64,000 nt of DNA from positions 268,446 to 332,445 of the forward strand of contig NZ_PYOM01000003.1 of the NCBI RefSeq assembly GCF_003026365.1, written 5' to 3'. The stretch's first letter is position 1, and each line of letters starts with the position of its first letter. The DNA is from Photobacterium angustum (lineage in GTDB: Bacteria > Pseudomonadota > Gammaproteobacteria > Enterobacterales > Vibrionaceae). The translations under genes were made by a program, and so were the position numbers. The notes below the pieces were generated by a model, which worked only from the letters and a program-made list of their open reading frames with translations, was not told the DNA's origin and did no database searches. Positions 26,416-35,918 of this stretch are shown here, in pieces.

Positions 26416-27999
26416 ATGAATCTTGTTCAATATTCTGACTCCCTGTTATCTGTAATACCACCCTTGCTGGCTGTTGTTTTAGCTATCACTACACGACGTG
26501 TATTGTTATCACTTGGCCTTGGTATTGTTGCTGGCGCAATCCTTTTAAATGATTACAGCCCTTTAGCTGCGCTTCAATACATTATAAATAAGGTTATTGG
26601 CCTTGTTTGGTCCGATGGTGCAATTAACCACAGTAACACAGATATGCTTATCTTCATGTTGTTATTGGGAGGCTTGATTAGCCTTATGACAGCTACAGGG
26701 GCAACCAAAGCATTTGCCGAATGGGGTGTTCGCCGCTGTAAAGATCGCCGCAGCGCAAATATGCTAACCGGATTAATGGTTTTTGCTTTCTTTATTGATG
26801 ACTTTTTCCATAGTTTATCAGTCGGTCCAATTTGTCGACCAGTGACAGATCGCTTTAATATTTCACGCGCTAAACTTGCGTATCTACTTGATTCAACAGC
26901 TGCACCTGTTGTTGTAATTACTCCAATTTCTTCATGGGGTGCTTACATTATTGCTATTTTAGGCGGTATTTTAGCAACGAATCATATTACAGATATCAGT
27001 GCCATTTCATTGTTTGTTCAAATGATCCCAATGAATTTATATGCTGTATTTACGCTACTAATGGTTATCGTTGTTATTTTCTTCCAACTTAATATTGGTC
27101 CAATGCGTCAACACGAAGCCTGGGCTGAAGAAGGAAAGCTTTGGGATGAATCAAAAGGTCACCCTAAAGGCCTTGAGATCACAACTGAATCGCAAGGTAA
27201 AGGTACTATGTTAGATATGGTACTTCCTATCCTTACACTTACAGTAACAAGCGTTATCTTTATGATCGTTAGTGGTGCTGAAGTACTAAGTGCTAAAGGT
27301 GAGGCATTTCACCTTATTTCTGCTTTAGAACATACAGATCTTGGTGCGTCCTTAGTTAACGCCTCATTATGTAGCCTAGCAGTCTCAATTTTATTAGCGC
27401 TTCGCTTAAAGCTATCAATGAAAACTTGGCTAACAGCAGCACCTCAAGGTGTAAAAGCAATGCTACCTGCTATCATTATTCTACTATTTGCATGGACTAT
27501 TGGTACTGTTGTAAGTGATATGCAAACGGGTCAGTATCTTGCGAGTTTAACGAAAGGTGGTTTTCCTAGTGAATTATTACCTGCGCTAGTCTTTGTTCTT
27601 TCATGTGGTATGGCATTTGCGACGGGAACAAGCTGGGGAACTTTTGGAATCATGCTACCACTTGCAGGTGATATGGCTGTAGCAACAGATGCTAGCTTAT
27701 TAATGCCGATGCTATCAGCTGTACTTGCGGGTTCAGTATTTGGTGACCATAGTTCACCTATTTCAAGTACAAGTATCCTATCTTCAACAGGTGCAGGTTG
27801 TCACCACATGGATCATGTATTAACTCAGCTCCCATATGCTATTACTGTCGCTTTTGGCGCACTTCTAGGTTACTTAGCTATGGGTATCATGTCTTCAACG
27901 CTTGCGGGTATTGCTGTAAGTTCAGTATGGTTCCTTGCGTGTTGTACCGTTCACCTACGCCGAAATAGAAAGTACCAACAACAAGCTGTTACCGCTTAA
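26416..27999 (+). CDS. lysW: lysine transporter LysW (NhaC family)
   Basis: This 527-residue carrier has about 11-12 helices. It belongs to the Na+/H+ antiporter NhaC superfamily, with motifs FFIDDFFHSLSVGPICRP, GTSWGTFGIMLPL and GDHSSPISSTSILSSTGAGCHH. NhaC-like genes behind a lysine riboswitch were assigned as lysine transporters (LysW) by comparative genomics. The start at ATG 26416 is chosen over the GTG at 26401 because the hairpin and ribosome-site-like bases end directly before it. Sodium-coupled lysine uptake is inferred from the riboswitch, not from residues. Confidence 0.88.
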   Translation: MNLVQYSDSLLSVIPPLLAVVLAITTRRVLLSLGLGIVAGAILLNDYSPLAALQYIINKVIGLVWSDGAINHSNTDMLIFMLLLGGLISLMTATGATKAFAEWGVRRCKDRRSANMLTGLMVFAFFIDDFFHSLSVGPICRPVTDRFNISRAKLAYLLDSTAAPVVVITPISSWGAYIIAILGGILATNHITDISAISLFVQMIPMNLYAVFTLLMVIVVIFFQLNIGPMRQHEAWAEEGKLWDESKGHPKGLEITTESQGKGTMLDMVLPILTLTVTSVIFMIVSGAEVLSAKGEAFHLISALEHTDLGASLVNASLCSLAVSILLALRLKLSMKTWLTAAPQGVKAMLPAIIILLFAWTIGTVVSDMQTGQYLASLTKGGFPSELLPALVFVLSCGMAFATGTSWGTFGIMLPLAGDMAVATDASLLMPMLSAVLAGSVFGDHSSPISSTSILSSTGAGCHHMDHVLTQLPYAITVAFGALLGYLAMGIMSSTLAGIAVSSVWFLACCTVHLRRNRKYQQQAVTA

Positions 28000-28030
28000 A
28001 TATAGAAATTAGAGCACAATAATCTATCTA

Positions 28031-28091
28031 TCCCCGTTCGTTTTAATACTCAATTGCTTTATGCTAAGTATTAATACAACGGGGATTTTTT
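28031..28091 (+). terminator. terminator after lysW
   Basis: CCCCGTT and AACGGGG close a long stem with inner TTAATACT/AGTATTAA pairing, followed by ATTTTTTG. Confidence 0.8.
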
Positions 28092-28112
28092 GTTTAAACG
28101 TTAGGAAATAGA

Positions 28113-28553
28113 ATGGAATACTTACATACCATGGTACGAGTGAGCAACTTAGATGCTTCACTGGATTTTTACTGTAACAAGCTTGGTTTGGTAGAAATTC
28201 GACGTAAAGAAAGCGAACGTGGGCGTTTTACACTAGTATTTTTAGCGGCACCTAATCAGGCAGAAACAGCAAAAGAAACACAATCGCCTTTATTAGAACT
28301 AACTTATAACTGGGATCCAGAATCTTACACTGGTGGTCGTAATTTTGGTCACCTCGCCTTTGCCGTCGATAATATTTACGACTTATGTGCTCATTTACAA
28401 AATAATGATGTTGTTATTAATCGCCCACCTCGTGATGGACATATGGCATTTGTACGTTCACCTGATGGTATTTCGATTGAACTGCTACAAAAAGGCGATG
28501 CATTAGAAGCAGCTGAACCTTGGGCTTCGATGCAAAACCAAGGTGAATGGTAA
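28113..28553 (+). CDS. gloA: lactoylglutathione lyase (glyoxalase I)
   Basis: This 146-residue VOC-fold enzyme converts the methylglyoxal-glutathione adduct to S-lactoylglutathione. Metal ligands are visible as H5 (YLHTMVRV), a glutamate in LLELTYN, a histidine in [10 protein letters not shown] and a glutamate in SIELLQ. These match the nickel-type bacterial GloA. The gene has its own terminator at 28570-28606. It lies between lysW and qnr without an operon partner. Confidence 0.92.
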   Translation: MEYLHTMVRVSNLDASLDFYCNKLGLVEIRRKESERGRFTLVFLAAPNQAETAKETQSPLLELTYNWDPESYTGGRNFGHLAFAVDNIYDLCAHLQNNDVVINRPPRDGHMAFVRSPDGISIELLQKGDALEAAEPWASMQNQGEW

Positions 28554-28569
28554 GAATAACATTGTATAT

Positions 28570-28606
28570 GTCGGTATTACTTTATTTAAAGAATACCGAC
28601 CTTTTT
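28570..28606. terminator. terminator after gloA
   Basis: GTCGGTATT and AATACCGAC form a 9-bp stem followed by CTTTTT; it ends just before the converging qnr gene. Confidence 0.82.
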
Positions 28607-28614
28607 ATAGCGCT

Positions 28615-29265
28615 TTAAAGCACAATAATGCCAAGCTGACTTAGTAATTGCTCTTGTTGCCAATCGCAAATTTTTACACCACTCAAATTCACACGTCGAA
28701 CATCAACCCCCTCTAAATCCACATGGCAAAGATCTGCGTCTTCTACAACGCATTGACGCCACTGCTCAGAGGAAAACTCACAGCGACTTAAGTCAGATCC
28801 TTTAAAGGATGTAGCCAACAAATTAGCTCCGTTCCATCGGTTTTCAAACAGCTCGCATTGCTCTAATTTTATGTCTTCGAAATTGCTATAACGTAAATTG
28901 CAGCCAGTTATAAATGCAGAGCAAAAGAATGTGTTATGGGTGATATAATTTGCAAAAGAAGCATACTGAAAATCAACACCTTGGAGATTAGATTGTCGCA
29001 TTTCTATGCCAAAACACTGCGAATTACGAAAACTTGCCATTGACAAATTACACTGCTTAAAACTCGCATCTTTGAGTTTTGAATAGGAAAAATCGCATCC
29101 TTTATCATCTCCGACATCAATAAAATTGCAGTTGATAAAACTCGCTTCAACTAAATTTGCGCGTGAGAAATCACAACGATAAAACTGACAATTTTCAAAA
29201 ATAGCTTCAGACAATTCTTGTTTAGAAAAGCTTTCATCTTGATAGCACTGACCTACAACATGCAT
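28615..29265 (-). CDS. qnr: Qnr-type pentapeptide repeat protein
   Basis: The 216-residue right-handed quadrilateral beta-helix is built from A(D/N)LXX-type repeats throughout. It aligns along its length with plasmid Qnr proteins: FYRCDFSRANL, GCDFSYSKLKDASFKQCNLSMASF, CFGIEMRQSNLQGVDF, FFCSAFITGCNL, CELFENRWNGANL and VKICDWQQEQLL. Two loops break the helix as in Qnr. Such proteins mimic DNA and protect gyrase and topoisomerase IV from quinolones. Chromosomal qnr genes are normal in Vibrionaceae and are the source pool of mobile ones. No mobile element flanks it and no LexA box is seen upstream. Confidence 0.9.
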   Translation of the reverse strand: MHVVGQCYQDESFSKQELSEAIFENCQFYRCDFSRANLVEASFINCNFIDVGDDKGCDFSYSKLKDASFKQCNLSMASFRNSQCFGIEMRQSNLQGVDFQYASFANYITHNTFFCSAFITGCNLRYSNFEDIKLEQCELFENRWNGANLLATSFKGSDLSRCEFSSEQWRQCVVEDADLCHVDLEGVDVRRVNLSGVKICDWQQEQLLSQLGIIVL

Positions 29266-29297
29266 ACATTATCTCTTCTCATACTCTGCAACTGATC

Positions 29298-29336
29298 AAA
29301 AAAAAGCGCAATTACTGATTGCTCAATAATAGCGCT
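29298..29336 (-). terminator. terminator of the cystatin-like lipoprotein gene
   Basis: On the minus strand AGCGCTATTA pairs with TAATTGCGCT (imperfect) and is followed by a run of eight T. Confidence 0.7.
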
Positions 29337-29365
29337 CTCTCATTCTATTAGAACTTATTATTTAA

Positions 29366-29764
29366 TTACTTATGAACATCGCAGTTCGAAGCTACTGATG
29401 ATACTTGTTTTACATCTTTAACATCATAAGTATTCTGTAGGCTACGGAAAACAGTCGCATTGTAGTAATCACCATTTTCAATACTGAATGTAATTGAGTA
29501 GTTCATACCTGCAACAACTTGCTGTGTTACATGATAAATTTTACCTAGCTGATGCTCACCAGGGATTGCTTTAACGGCGTCTTTTGCTGCTTGTTCCACT
29601 TCAGGTGTTATGTCACCTTGTGCCCAACCACCAACTATTGCTTGAGAAAAATTACAACTTTCTTGCATGTTCGCCTCATCCGAAGTTACGTCTTTTGCAG
29701 AATTACATGCAACTAATACAATTGAGCTTAAAGCAATGAGTAAAACTTTCTTATTCATCATCAA
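29366..29764 (-). CDS. cystatin-like lipoprotein
   Basis: The 132-residue protein has a lipoprotein signal ending IVLVAC with the lipidated Cys at residue 20. The mature part carries the two hallmarks of cystatins: an N-terminal Gly pair (VGGW, 44-47) and the QxVxG loop (QVVAG, residues 82-86), joined by an amphipathic helix (EVEQAAKDAVKAI). Eukaryotic cystatins use these to block papain-type cysteine proteases. Two further cysteines (C37 and C128) could form a disulfide. It would sit in the periplasm or on the outer membrane. The gene is single with its own terminator. Whether it inhibits a protease is not known from sequence. Confidence 0.78.
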   Translation of the reverse strand: MMMNKKVLLIALSSIVLVACNSAKDVTSDEANMQESCNFSQAIVGGWAQGDITPEVEQAAKDAVKAIPGEHQLGKIYHVTQQVVAGMNYSITFSIENGDYYNATVFRSLQNTYDVKDVKQVSSVASNCDVHK

Positions 29765-29883
29765 ATCCTAATTCACATTTTCTGTATATATATCAACAGA
29801 AAACGTAATTAAGTGCAAATATACTTTATTCGAACAGTGATTTATTACTATAGGTAACAACTTAAAGCAATTATATTTGCATT

Positions 29884-30225
29884 TTATATAACATACTTAC
29901 GATAAGATTGCTGATTAATATCTTCAATCTCTACTGTGACGCAAATATCATTATGAAACATTGCCGCCACTTGGTGCAAGATGACTTCAGATAGATTATC
30001 TTTTTGCTTTGGATCTCTACCTGGAAGTACCCTTACGGTAATATGAACAAAAGGCTTTTCGGTTGTCCCTGTACGATATAACTCATAAGGTATGGCACGG
30101 GTTTTTATATCTTCTTCATCAAAAAGCCCTGAACTAAACGTCGCGTAATGAGTTGTTGCCATTAACTCATTTAAATTAATCTCTGTTTCAAGATCTTTGG
30201 CATATTCAATAATGCAATGCGGCAC
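29884..30225 (-). CDS. 5-carboxymethyl-2-hydroxymuconate isomerase-like protein
   Basis: This 113-residue tautomerase-superfamily protein begins MPHCIIEYAKDLE; Pro2 becomes the catalytic N-terminal proline after Met removal, and the start matches HpaF/CHMI. FVHITVRVLPGRDPKQK is the conserved second strand and loop. In E. coli the enzyme works in homoprotocatechuate breakdown, but no hpa genes are nearby, so its role here is open. No partner gene is adjacent. Confidence 0.83.
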   Translation of the reverse strand: MPHCIIEYAKDLETEINLNELMATTHYATFSSGLFDEEDIKTRAIPYELYRTGTTEKPFVHITVRVLPGRDPKQKDNLSEVILHQVAAMFHNDICVTVEIEDINQQSYRKYVI

Positions 30226-30404
30226 AGCTTATCTCCTATATATGAATAGCTTTCTTAATGACACTAGCATATATAAATAAGATAACTCTTAGTTTGATCA
30301 GCTTTTTGATAATAAATACCTTTAATAACTGAGTTCTTTTGCTTTCTGTGATTCCTGTACAAAAATAGCTCTTTTCTGTTACGTTATCTCATTGAACGCA
30401 ACGA

Positions 30405-30761
30405 TTAAAACGTTAATACTTTTTCTGCATTTAGCGTCCAATCCGCTAAATCATCTAACGATCCAATTTCACAATCTTCAATGAGTAGTGACTCAGACAA
30501 CCCACGCGCACAACAACAAGTTTTACACAATTTGACCTCGCCCCCTTGTGCAATAAGAATTTCAAGCATTTGTTGAATATCATAGCCTTCTAGCGGATTT
30601 TGCTGTTTCATCGCACACATCACAGCATCAGACATTAAGAACAATTTGAGACTTACAGGTTGTTCTTCCTGTTCATTAAGTTTAATTGCTAAGCGTAATG
30701 CATTAAAAGGACGCTCAGAGCCATAAGGAGCGTCATTGATAACGATTAAAATAGTTTGCAT
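30405..30761 (-). CDS. ychN: YchN-type DsrE/F family protein
   Basis: This 118-residue protein aligns almost end to end with E. coli YchN: DAPYGSERPFNALRLAIKL, LFLMSDAVMCAMK, GYDIQQMLEIL, VKLCKTCCCARG and WTLNAEKVLTF. YchN forms a hexamer with the TusD/DsrE fold and is presumed to handle sulfur via a conserved Cys; here the motif has three consecutive cysteines (CKTCCCARG). Function in the cell is undefined. It is monocistronic. Confidence 0.9.
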   Translation of the reverse strand: MQTILIVINDAPYGSERPFNALRLAIKLNEQEEQPVSLKLFLMSDAVMCAMKQQNPLEGYDIQQMLEILIAQGGEVKLCKTCCCARGLSESLLIEDCEIGSLDDLADWTLNAEKVLTF

Positions 30762-31074
30762 CTAGTACTCATATAAAAAATAAATCAATTGCCTTTATTG
30801 TCACACAAAGTGAGACTAAAGGTATAAAAAACCGAACACTACTTATCAAGAATAGCAATAGTCAATTAATATCACAGTTCACATTTCTATTGTCTTTAGG
30901 TCACTGCACGTCTATAAAACATTCAGTTAGTACACATTATTATCTCAAATTCACATTATATGCATATTCTACTATTCTCAGCTCGAATAATTTGGCACAT
31001 TACCGCCTCAGTTGATTTAACACGTTTATTCATAGCAGCTGAAGTGTACTTAACCTCTAGAACGAGAACATAAA
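30762..31074. other. intergenic region, nothing recognised
   Basis: The 313 bases between divergent ychN and the P-loop kinase gene must carry both promoters; no operator, RNA or ORF stands out. Confidence 0.4.
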
Positions 31075-31599
31075 ATGAGTCATCGTCTTCAACTAACCCA
31101 TGCACCATCAGTCCTATTTTTATTCGGTCTTTCTGGTGCCGGTAAATCTTATGTCGGTGATGTCATTGGTGCTCATGACGATTGGTTTGTTTACCATGCA
31201 GATGACGATTTAACTGATGAAATGCGTGAAGTTATTGGTGCAAACAAGCCTTTTACTGATGAAATGAGAGATGATTTTTTTATTCGTATCAGTCAAAAAG
31301 TAAATCACTTCCGCACTCTTTATCCCCGTGTAGTGGTTACACAAGGCGCTTATAAAAAACAACATCGTGATTTCCTACGCCAAAATATCACAGACATAGA
31401 TATGATTTATGTCACTGCAACGGATTCATTGATTCACCAACGTTTAGAGTTTCGTATCAATGGTATCTCTAACGAAAGTGCGGACGCTATAAAGCATATT
31501 TTTGAAGCACCAGATCATACTGTAAAAACTATTTTTAATTATGAAGGAAAGACTTCTATTATTGAGCAATTAAATCGATTTTATAGCAGAATTCAATAA
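31075..31599 (+). CDS. P-loop kinase of the gluconokinase/shikimate kinase type
   Basis: The 174-residue protein has Walker A GLSGAGKSYVG (about residues 19-29), a DxD-like acidic segment HADDDLTDEM and a Lid-like region with R residues (RLEFRINGIS). The YHADDDL and VVTQGAYKKQHRD segments recall gluconokinase-type small-molecule kinases (HPxxN and ALKRxYRD counterparts). Substrate cannot be fixed from sequence, and no sugar-acid genes are adjacent. It is a single gene. Confidence 0.7.
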   Translation: MSHRLQLTHAPSVLFLFGLSGAGKSYVGDVIGAHDDWFVYHADDDLTDEMREVIGANKPFTDEMRDDFFIRISQKVNHFRTLYPRVVVTQGAYKKQHRDFLRQNITDIDMIYVTATDSLIHQRLEFRINGISNESADAIKHIFEAPDHTVKTIFNYEGKTSIIEQLNRFYSRIQ

Positions 31600-31789
31600 A
31601 AATACGGTAATAAAGACCATAACTTTTATATTTATAAAATTTAACACTGATAGAAAATAGTTACCTACATTTATAACCACCTTGAAACATTTACCCCATC
31701 ACGTTTCTCATTAATTTTCCTTAACTATATGAACACTTTGGCATAGACTTATATCTTGTATGTCTATGGATTCATATTAGGGTGTCTGT

Positions 31790-33307
31790 GTGAATGGGTT
31801 AAAACCGTATTTTCTTGCCATTTTAGTACCACTGGTCGCTATGGTGACGATTTTAAGTCTCTATTTTTACCAGAAAGACAGTGTTCAACTTGCAGAACAT
31901 ATAAAAGAAAATGAACTTCGTCAGTTAGAGTCTCTTATACAAATTGGTCACTTACACCTCAATACTATCACTGAAGATTTAAACCGCCTCACTTATCAAT
32001 TACAGCAAGAGCCTCTTCACGAGCCGTTACGGGTATTGGAAAAGGCCAGCGTTCTAAAACAATTTAAGAGTATACTTGTTAACTCAGATCTCTATGACTC
32101 CATTCGATTAATTGACTATAAAAACACCCAAGTTCTTCTCCTTAATAAGGTAAAAGATGGCTTTCATATTGATTACAGTAAAGTCATTGAAGAACCACAA
32201 GAATTAAGAAATATTGATCATACATTTTCTCTTAATAATAAAGTAAGCTACATTTATAAGCATCGAAATAAAGTATCACTTTATCAACACTTAAAATTAG
32301 AATACAGCAATTGGGTTGTGCAGCTAAGTTACCATCAGCTCCCTGTAAGTAACATTGCAAGTAATAAAGAGCGTACAAATTTTATTATCAACAATGATGC
32401 AAAATGGATCACACAGCCTTACTTAAACAAATCACTTAACCCATCAGGACATGATAATACGAGTTCTGATGATGTGCTTTTCTCTGTTACTTATCCTTAT
32501 TTATGGAATGCTGTAAAACGATTAAACAAAGGACAAACGATCATTGGTGATTATCTCTATACTTATACGCCACTGATATTTAGTGATAACAAACTAAATA
32601 AGAATATAGATAAAAACACTTCTGAGTGGGTGCTTGTTTCATCATTAAACTTACATAAAGAGCTGAATAATCTTTATTTTTCTAACTTTACTCGAATACG
32701 TTTAGCAGCGCTTTACATCACTTTTTTTGTTTTAATTATTAGTTCAGTAATGTTGGCACGACGATTAATTAAACATCGTAAAAATGAACAGTTATTACGC
32801 AAGCAACGTGATGATAATCTTAAAAGATATACGGCGATTATTAAAAACAGCGAAGATGGGATTGTAGTACTTAATAAAAATAGAGTTATTACAGCGATTA
32901 ATGACGCCGCTTTTAAAATACTTAATATTCACTCTCGCGCTTTACAAAAACCATTCATTGGCCTCTTCAATTCTAAACAAATTCAAGATGAACTCACAAC
33001 CTTGCTTAATACTATTGATCAATTACCTAATACCGAGCATTTAAAGACCCATATAAAACTTAAATATAAACGTTCAAAACATCTAGAAGTCATTGCAACT
33101 AAGCAAGTTGATAATATTGAAGATAACATTTTACTTCATATTGCTGATGTGACTTATTGGGTTAATCGTGAGAAGAAGTTACAAGCCTTATCTCGCGCAG
33201 CAGAGCAAAGCGCAGAATCCGTTATCATTACCGATAAAAATGGCTTTATACAATATGTAAACACGGCTTATATAAAAATGAGTAATAAGCCTTTAAATCA
33301 GCGGTAG
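31790..33307 (+). pseudogene. membrane PAS-GGDEF-EAL protein, N-terminal part (frameshifted)
   Basis: The first 505 residues of a c-di-GMP signalling protein are read here. A helix at about 5-24, a long periplasmic sensor of about 280 residues and a second helix (about 306-326) are followed by a PAS domain (about 350-455) and the start of a second PAS (SVIITDKNGFIQYVNTAYIKMS). The frame ends at NKPLNQR, in the middle of PAS2, and the protein resumes in another frame with GSHSSICINDYIDD. A GTG start at 31790 is used. A one-base insertion or a deletion of two or five bases near 33300 would explain it. Confidence 0.8.
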
Positions 33308-33590
33308 CCACAGCTCAATTTGTATTAATGATTATATCGATGATAAAAATGAACAAGATGAACTCATTAGTAAATTAGTTTCAGGGCAATCAATTCGCCA
33401 TGTTATCACCAAAGAAAAGGATAACAATATAATCTATATAGATTATACCATTTCACCTATTCGCGGTGATGATGGCAACATTTCTAACTACATAGCAACA
33501 AGCAAAGACATAACAGACAGAGTCAGTTATGAGAATAGATTACACCGTCTCGCACACTATGACGCATTAACCCAGTTACCTAATAGAACA

Positions 33591-34853
33591 ATGTTTACTC
33601 AAGATATTGCTCACAGTATGAAAGAAGCCATTCGGCATAAAGCTCAAATTGCTATCGTGGTGATCGATTTAGAGTTAACCAAACAGCTTCATGAATCCAT
33701 GAGCAATGAAGACATCGAAAAAATCCTTTTAATTGTCTCAAAAAGGATTAAATCCAATTTACGAGAAACAGATGTTCTAGCCCGTATCGGTAGTGATGAG
33801 TTTGGCATCTTAATTAGATCATTTCACGATTTACAGACAATCACGCAAGTGGCTGAACGATTGCTACAAAATACTAATGCCCCATTATCCATCGATAGCC
33901 AAGTGCTTTCCATTTCAACTAACATTGGTATTGCATTAAGTTCAGATGCCGAATCAGACCCTAAACTTATACAAAAATACGCACACATCGCGTTATATCG
34001 TGCTAAAGGGTTGTCTGGAAGCAACTACTGCTATTTCACTGAATCAATGGAAGCGGAAAACATTCAGCGTTTAATACTTGAGTCTGACCTACGTAAATCC
34101 GTTGGTAGTGATCAATATGAATATTTCTATCAACCTAAGGTGAATGCCAATACACACACACTGTGCGGTGTTGAAGCCCTACTGCGTTGGAAGAACAACA
34201 AAGGAGAATATCGTTCACCTATTGATGTAATCCCAGTTTTAGAGTCATCCGAGCTTATTATTGATGCTGGGCGTTACCTGATAAATCAAGCTTGCCTTCA
34301 ATTAAAATCATGGCAAGACAAAGGACACTTCTTTGACGTTGCCATCAATATTTCTGCAAGACAGTTATTAGAAGCTGACTTAGTTGAAACAATAACACAA
34401 GCAATTAATAATACAGGCTGTAACCCTCATTACCTTGAACTTGAATTAACAGAAAGCGTACTCATGTGTGATGTTAATTTTGCTTTAAAGCAGCTTAAAT
34501 CTTTACGTGAACTAGGTATTAAAATTGCTATTGATGATTTCGGCACTGGTTACTCTTCCCTCGCTTATCTTTCGCGCTTTCCTATAAACATTCTAAAAGT
34601 CGATAGAGAGTTCATCAAAGATCTACCTTCTAATAAAGACAGTATTATGATTTGTCGTTCTATTATAGAGCTTGCTCATAATCTAAATTTAACAATCGTC
34701 GCTGAAGGTGTTGAAACAGAAGATCAACTTAAGTTCTTAGAATCTCTAGGCGTGGAAGAATTACAAGGCTATTATTTTGATAAACCATTACCATTATCAG
34801 TTTTTGAGAATAAATATTTAGCCACAAATGAAATAAGACCAACTTTAAGTTGA
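33591..34853 (+). pseudogene. GGDEF-EAL C-terminal part of the frameshifted gene
   Basis: This frame is open from about 33303, so the stated ATG at 33591 is only the first internal one; the end of PAS2 and its linker lie before it. The GGDEF domain is degenerate (IGSDEF: second glycine replaced), so cyclase activity is doubtful. The EAL domain looks complete: EALLRW, NISARQL, ELTES, IDDFGTGYSSLAYL, KVDREFI and EGVETE are present, as in active c-di-GMP phosphodiesterases. Together with the upstream part, it makes one gene of about 1,020 codons. Alone, the fragment would lack its sensor. Confidence 0.82.
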
Positions 34854-34923
34854 AAACACGGTTCTCATCATTCCCAATGTGTCTTATTATTATGGTAATA
34901 GAATTGTTATGTAGGATGCTTTG

Positions 34924-35265
34924 ATGAGCTTTGATGACCACTTAAATAACTTTATCAAGCAGCGCGATCAATTTGGTGGCACAGTCCAACAACGACAGCA
35001 GAAACGTAATAGCTATGTCGTTGTCGATGCAACGGATCAAAGTAAAGCCCGTGAGTCGATGGCTCGTGAACAAGAATTAGCTGCAAAACGTGCTGAATTT
35101 GAAACCAAACAACACCATGAACGCGTGAGTGGTCGTTGTGTTTTACCTGATGAAGCACAAACATTAGAAAACAATAAATTACAAGCACGACCGGCAGATC
35201 CTAGCCGCATCGCATATATACAACAGCTTAAGAAAGATCTAAAACTCAAAAAATACAGTAACTGA
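34924..35265 (+). CDS. small conserved-looking hydrophilic protein, unknown function
   Basis: This 113-residue protein (ATG 34924, with an in-frame TTG just upstream) is strongly charged and rich in Gln, Lys and Glu, with no membrane segment. It begins MSFDDHLNNFIKQRDQFGG and ends with a helical KKDLKLKKYS tail. A proline-containing segment RCVLPDEAQ separates two probable helices. No family is recognised. It has its own strong terminator. Codon use looks normal for the window. Confidence 0.7.
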   Translation: MSFDDHLNNFIKQRDQFGGTVQQRQQKRNSYVVVDATDQSKARESMAREQELAAKRAEFETKQHHERVSGRCVLPDEAQTLENNKLQARPADPSRIAYIQQLKKDLKLKKYSN

Positions 35266-35282
35266 TCTTATCTTCATTCATC

Positions 35283-35314
35283 AAAAGGAAGCTATCTCAA
35301 TAGCTTCCTTTTTT
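35283..35314 (+). terminator. terminator after the 113-residue ORF
   Basis: GGAAGCTAT and ATAGCTTCC form a 9-bp stem with a four-base loop, followed by TTTTTTC. Confidence 0.88.
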
Positions 35315-35918
35315 CTTATTGTAAATAACCAAATAAAATTACAATAAATTTTAGTAGCAATAAAAATAACACAAAAAACAACCACAAATTACAGCATTGA
35401 ATACTATTAAAGTGTAAAACACTCAGTTTTTTCAAATTTTTATCCAAATAATTCAAAAAATATCTGTTTAAAAAACAACCAATCTTACATTGTGAGAAAA
35501 TTCCGTTTTTTTTCAATTGCATTCATAATAACTAAAATTTCATTTTAACCTTCGTATTACAGTGCACATTTCGTTATAAATATGTCTCAACTTATTGATT
35601 TAGCCAAAAATAATAAGATAAATATATGTTTTATAATAAAATTTAAATTTTAAAGATGATATTTATGTAAATTTTATTTGCAGTTTTAACCTTCGAAAAA
35701 TAACAACCGTCAACGCATAAAAACAAAACAATTTAATAACAATAAAAGCACCAAAAAGTTACTTAATTTACTTTTTACAGTGGGTATATTCGATATTTTA
35801 TACAATATCATCACTTAATGCTTAATTGGCTACTACATTATAATTAGAATAGCAATATGGTCAGAATACCTTTTAAACGTTAAAATTAGCATCAAAGAAG
35901 TACAATAGAAGATTATCG
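35315..35918. other. 600-base AT-rich region upstream of gltS
   Basis: No ORF on either strand is convincing. The DNA is very AT-rich. It should hold the gltS promoter; no operator or RNA fold was recognised. Confidence 0.45.

Noticed and set aside
35316..35522. 68-codon minus-strand ORF downstream of the 113-residue gene
   Set aside because: Composition is that of AT-rich non-coding DNA (Leu/Phe/Lys-rich) and it begins inside an intergenic region without a ribosome site.
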